Made by a program: the position numbers and the translations under genes. A stretch of 64,000 nt of DNA. It comes from an uncultured Akkermansia sp. GTDB taxonomy: Bacteria; Verrucomicrobiota; Verrucomicrobiia; Verrucomicrobiales; Akkermansiaceae. A model generated the notes under the pieces. The model saw only the letters and a program-made list of their open reading frames with translations. It did not search any database and was not told where the DNA came from. Positions 60,373 to 64,000 of this stretch are shown one piece after another. The DNA is taken from contig CAJKMG010000009.1 of assembly GCA_905200945.1 (NCBI GenBank), positions 38,726-102,725 on the forward strand, read 5' to 3'. The first letter of the stretch is position 1; each line of letters begins with the position of its first letter.

Positions 60373-63168
60373 ATGCAGACAGACAACGAGCGATACAAAA
60401 AAATGGCTTCTCTTGCACAAATCGGGTGGTGGGAAGTAGATTTAACGGCAGGATATTATTTATGTTCCGATTATCTTTCTGATCTTTTGGGATTGGACGG
60501 CGACACCATCTCTACTTTGGATTTTCTGAACCTGATACGTGAAGATTATCGCAAGCAGATTGCCCAGGAGTTCCGGGCAAATTCTTCTATCCATAAGGAC
60601 TTTTATGAACAAACTTTCCCTATTCATTCAAAATATGGCGAGGTCTGGTTGCATACTCGTCTGGCTTTTCGTGAGAAGGGTACAGGTGTTGATGGAGGTG
60701 ATAAGTCCTTCGGAATAATCCAGCGCGTTGAGGCTCCCAAGGAAGAAGATCAAAGGGATGCATTAAGGCGTGTGAATGATTTGCTTTGTCGTCAGAATTT
60801 TGTTTCGCAATCGTTGCTTCGTTTCCTACGTGATGAGGCAGTAGAATCTTGTATCGCAGATATTTTGAGAGATATTCTGAATCTTTATAATGGAAAAGGA
60901 CGTGTTTATATTTTTGAATACGATGAAATTTATGCCCATCATAGTTGTATCTACGAAGTTGTTTCTGAAGGAGTGTCGGCAGAGATAGACAATCTGCAGG
61001 ACATGCCTGCCAGTGAGTCAAAATGGTGGAGTGAACAGATATTATCGGGCAAGCCGATTATTTTAAATACACTGGAGCAGTTATTAGAAGAGGCTCCTGA
61101 TGAATATCAGATTCTTGTAGTTCAGGGAATCAAATCGTTAATGGTGACTCCTTTGATGACAGGCGACCGCGTTTGGGGATATATGGGGATTGATTTGGTT
61201 GAGACTAATGAAGATTTTCAATGGTTCTCCTCATTGGGAAATATTATAAATATCTGTATCGAGTTGCGTAAAACTAAGGACAAGGTAATCCGTGAACAGA
61301 CTTTCCTAAATAATCTGTTTCATTTTATGCCGATGGGATATATACGTATGTCCATTATCCGTGACGAGAATAATAAACCTTGCGATTATCGGGTGACGGA
61401 TGCGAATGAGGTCAGTTCAACCTTTTTCGGGCTTCCTTTGGAGTCGTATATTGGTTCTTTGGCATCTGAAAAGCATCCTGACTATCTCCAAAAACTTAAT
61501 TTTCTGGAAGAAATACTGGATAGTAATTCTTATAGAGAGAAAGATGAATATTTCCCTCGAACGGAACGGTATACGCATTGGGTGATTTATTCTCCCGGAA
61601 AGGACGAAATAGTCGGTCTATTCCTCGATTCTACGGGATCGGTACAAGCTAACCGGGCATTGGATCGTAGTGAAAAACTCTTTAAGAATATCTTTGCTAA
61701 TATTCCGGCAGGAGTAGAGATCTACGATAAGGACGGCTATTTGATAGATTTGAATAATAAGGATTTAGAAATATTCGGTGTAGTGAATAAATCGGATGTG
61801 ATAGGGGTTAATTTCTTTGAGAATCCGAATGTGCCGCAGGGGATTCGTGATCGTGTGCGGAATGAAGATCTGGTGGATTTCAGACTTAATTATTCTTTTG
61901 AGCAAGCAGGAGGATATTATGAGACAAGCCGTTCTAATGTGATAGAACTATATTCGAAGGTTAGTAAACTATATGATAATGAGGGCAACTTCAGCGGATA
62001 TATTTTAATAAGCATTGACAATACGGAGCGTATTGATGCAATGAACCGTATTCGTGATTTTGAGAATTTCTTCTTGATGATATCCGATTATGCAAAAGTA
62101 GGATATGCTAAATTGAATCTCTTGAACCGCAAAGGTTATGCTATAAAACAGTGGTATAAGAATTTAGGTGAGGAGGAAGATATTCCTTTGAGTGAGGTGG
62201 TAGCAGTTTATAGCCAAATGCATCCCGAAGACCGCAAGCGTTTCCTCGATTTTTATGATGGAGTCAGAGACGGAAAAAGGAGGCATTTCCAAGGGGAGAT
62301 GCGTATTCGTCGTCCCGGAACGAAGAACGAATGGAATTGGGTCAGCAGTAATGTAATGGTCACCAATTATAAACCGGAAGAAAATGAAATAGAAATCATC
62401 GGTATCAATTATGACATTACAGAATTGAAGGAGACTGAAGCCGAATTGATTCAGGCACGTGATAAAGCAGAGATGATGGATCGTTTGAAAAGTGCTTTCC
62501 TTGCAAATATGAGTCATGAAATCCGTACGCCGCTGAATGCCATTGTCGGTTTCTCCGATTTGCTGGTAGAAACTGAAGAGCTGGCAGAACGTCAGGAGTA
62601 TATTAAGATTGTACGTGAGAATAATGAACTTTTGTTGCAATTAATTTCAGATATACTCGATTTGTCAAAGATTGAAGCGGGTACATTTGAGTTTACCAAC
62701 GGAGATGTAGATGTAAATCTGTTATGTGAGGATATTGTCCGCTCTATGGGGATGAAAGCGAAAGAAGAGGTGGAACTGGTGTTTGATGATCATCTTCCGG
62801 TTTGTCATGTCATTAGTGACCGTAACCGTATACATCAGGTGATCTCTAATTTTGTTAATAATGCAATGAAGTTTACCTCTGAAGGAAGTATTCATGTGGG
62901 GTATAAACTAAAAGACGGAGAATTGGAGTTTTATGTTGAAGATACAGGCATCGGTATTGAAAAAGAGCAGTTGCCACATATCTTTGAGCGTTTTGTGAAG
63001 CTTAATTCTTTTGTACACGGTACAGGATTGGGACTTTCTATTTGTCAGAGCATCGTTGAACAATTAGGTGGGCGGATTGGCGTTGATTCTGAAAAAGGAA
63101 AAGGATCAAGGTTTTGGTTTACTATTCCCGGAGTGATCGTGACGGAAGAGATGAACTGTGCCCGGTAG
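60373..63168 (+). CDS. Soluble multi-PAS/GAF sensor histidine kinase
   Basis: Sensor kinase of 931 residues from ATG 60373; ATG 60310 would add 21 hydrophobic residues without family support. No membrane helix. Order: PAS (ASLAQIGWWEVDLTAG), a GAF-like domain at about 150-300, three further PAS-like domains at about 310-720, then the kinase core with the phospho-acceptor His in FLANMSHEIRTPLNAIVGF near residue 738 and an ATPase domain with N box QVISNFVNNAMKFT, G1 EDTGIGIEKEQ and G2 GTGLGLSICQS. It ends there, without a receiver domain; the partner regulator is not in the window. Confidence 0.92.
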   Translation: MQTDNERYKKMASLAQIGWWEVDLTAGYYLCSDYLSDLLGLDGDTISTLDFLNLIREDYRKQIAQEFRANSSIHKDFYEQTFPIHSKYGEVWLHTRLAFREKGTGVDGGDKSFGIIQRVEAPKEEDQRDALRRVNDLLCRQNFVSQSLLRFLRDEAVESCIADILRDILNLYNGKGRVYIFEYDEIYAHHSCIYEVVSEGVSAEIDNLQDMPASESKWWSEQILSGKPIILNTLEQLLEEAPDEYQILVVQGIKSLMVTPLMTGDRVWGYMGIDLVETNEDFQWFSSLGNIINICIELRKTKDKVIREQTFLNNLFHFMPMGYIRMSIIRDENNKPCDYRVTDANEVSSTFFGLPLESYIGSLASEKHPDYLQKLNFLEEILDSNSYREKDEYFPRTERYTHWVIYSPGKDEIVGLFLDSTGSVQANRALDRSEKLFKNIFANIPAGVEIYDKDGYLIDLNNKDLEIFGVVNKSDVIGVNFFENPNVPQGIRDRVRNEDLVDFRLNYSFEQAGGYYETSRSNVIELYSKVSKLYDNEGNFSGYILISIDNTERIDAMNRIRDFENFFLMISDYAKVGYAKLNLLNRKGYAIKQWYKNLGEEEDIPLSEVVAVYSQMHPEDRKRFLDFYDGVRDGKRRHFQGEMRIRRPGTKNEWNWVSSNVMVTNYKPEENEIEIIGINYDITELKETEAELIQARDKAEMMDRLKSAFLANMSHEIRTPLNAIVGFSDLLVETEELAERQEYIKIVRENNELLLQLISDILDLSKIEAGTFEFTNGDVDVNLLCEDIVRSMGMKAKEEVELVFDDHLPVCHVISDRNRIHQVISNFVNNAMKFTSEGSIHVGYKLKDGELEFYVEDTGIGIEKEQLPHIFERFVKLNSFVHGTGLGLSICQSIVEQLGGRIGVDSEKGKGSRFWFTIPGVIVTEEMNCAR

Positions 63169-63236
63169 AGTGGTAATAAGGCAGGTGAATATCTTCCTTC
63201 CTCATTAATAAAAGCGGCTTTTATATAGAAGAAACA

Positions 63237-63279
63237 GTCTTGGTTTTGATGTCGATTGATACTGACATGAAACCAAGAC
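63237..63279. terminator. Bidirectional terminator between the kinase and nuoN
   Basis: 16-bp imperfect stem (GTCTTGGTTTTGATGTC with GACATGAAACCAAGAC), 10-base loop, between two converging genes, with T-rich sequence on both sides. Confidence 0.7.
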
Positions 63280-63308
63280 CGTTTCTTTGGTGAAAAGGTG
63301 TAGTCCGT

Positions 63309-64000
63309 TTAAATTCCGAACGACAGTTTATCGATAGATTGATATACAATACTTGCAATACCCAGTCCGATGATACCCAGCGTGCAAAGTGCCAGTCCCC
63401 ATTTTGTGCAGCGGTCGCTGCGGAAAGTAGGAATTGGGTTGTCGGAAGGAGTGATATACATTGCTTTTACAATCAATAGATAGTAATACAACGAAATCAC
63501 TGTATTTACCAATGCGATGAATACCAGCAAGTGGAAACCTGCATCGAAAGCAGCCATGAAGATAAAGAACTTAGAGAAGAATCCGGCAAACGGAGGGATG
63601 CCTGCCAATGAGAACAGAGACAGAGTCATCAAGAGAGCGATTTTGGGATTCGTTTTATAAAGTCCTGCGTAATCTTCGAGCGTGAATTTCTGACTGCGTA
63701 ATGCCACGATAGTGATAACGGCAAATACTCCGAGGTTGGCGGCAGCGTACACTAATACATAATATACCAATGCCGTCATGCCTTGTGCTGTACCACCAAT
63801 AACGCCTAACATAATATATCCCGCTTGCGAAATACTGGAGAACGCCATCAAACGTTTCAGGTTTTGCTGACGGACAGCAAATATATTGGCAATAGTGATA
63901 GAAGCGATGGTTACCCAATAAAGTACTTCCTGCCAGTCATTAATCATTGGAGCGAATACTTTGATAAGGACGGCCAATAATACAAATGCTGCCGATCCTT
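63309..64000 (-). CDS. nuoN: NADH-quinone oxidoreductase subunit N, 3' part
   Basis: Membrane subunit of respiratory complex I that pumps protons; only the last ~230 residues are inside the window, and the frame runs on past 64000. It contains antiporter-type motifs: AVLIKVFAPMINDW, RQQNLKRLMAFSSISQAGY, ALVYYVLVYAAANLGVFAV and SLFSLAGIPPFAGFFSKF, with the half-channel Lys. The gene is core Bacteroidales genome, not mobile, which supports the view that this end comes from a different organism. Confidence 0.95.
   Translation of the reverse strand, partial: GSAAFVLLAVLIKVFAPMINDWQEVLYWVTIASITIANIFAVRQQNLKRLMAFSSISQAGYIMLGVIGGTAQGMTALVYYVLVYAAANLGVFAVITIVALRSQKFTLEDYAGLYKTNPKIALLMTLSLFSLAGIPPFAGFFSKFFIFMAAFDAGFHLLVFIALVNTVISLYYYLLIVKAMYITPSDNPIPTFRSDRCTKWGLALCTLGIIGLGIASIVYQSIDKLSFGI

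Overview
The window joins two unrelated genomes. Bases 1 to about 58,850 are G+C-rich. They carry a PEP-CTERM surface protein, a bactofilin, an insertion-bearing long IspG, a GbsR-type regulator and housekeeping genes whose look and order suggest a verrucomicrobial gut bacterium of the Akkermansia type. This assignment is from memory of the families, not from a search. From about 58,850 to the end the DNA is clearly more A+T-rich. It carries a Bacteroidales-style lipoprotein, a large soluble PAS/GAF histidine kinase and the 3' part of a nuoN gene, with a Bacteroidetes-type promoter (TAnnTTTG). No mobile element, tRNA or repeat marks the join, so a chimeric metagenomic contig is the most likely reading.

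Layout of the first part. 673-3342 (minus): mscS, pyrH, frr and bactofilin. 3595-6063: a 2-Cys peroxiredoxin divergent from a sodium-dependent transporter. 6166-7964: an AsmA-like envelope protein and a divergent IF-1-like protein. 8078-12461 (minus): recR with an overlapping membrane gene, fabF, msrB and dinB. 12648-15495: an ATP/ADP-translocase-like carrier, a long AT-rich gap and a PEP-CTERM protein. 15762-20990 (minus): tRNA-Arg(CCG) and a four-gene ABC efflux operon with 4-bp overlaps. 21125-28987: alaS, pssA, a small secreted protein, folP and a YfhO-like membrane protein. 29073-33361: a GbsR/MarR regulator with a palindromic operator, an NmrA-like reductase, ispG and an SDR. 33661-38671: an acyltransferase, an esterase, a divergent ketosynthase and a BioF-like enzyme. 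38928-41167: small membrane proteins and two small unknown ORFs. 41252-44355 (minus): aspS and hisS. 44845-50277: hypBFCDE. 50437-54417: a Sel1-repeat protein and a glycosyltransferase-phosphoesterase fusion. 54723-58735: dnaK, groES and groEL.

Several groups work together. HypB, HypF, HypC, HypD and HypE build and insert the NiFe(CN)2CO centre of a [NiFe] hydrogenase, but neither hypA nor any hydrogenase subunit lies in the window. The efflux operon encodes adaptor, double ATPase and two permeases of one tripartite pump. dnaK-groES-groEL form a chaperone cluster. Upstream of it are a sequence matching the sigma-54 -24/-12 consensus and two identical-spaced 15-mers placed like enhancer sites.

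Structure not explained by genes: a dispersed 15-bp palindrome (CGGATT-N3-AATCCG) occurs eight times, only in AT-rich intergenic DNA, and two copies sit in an alignable 51-bp element. No CRISPR array, insertion sequence, prophage or defence island was recognised.
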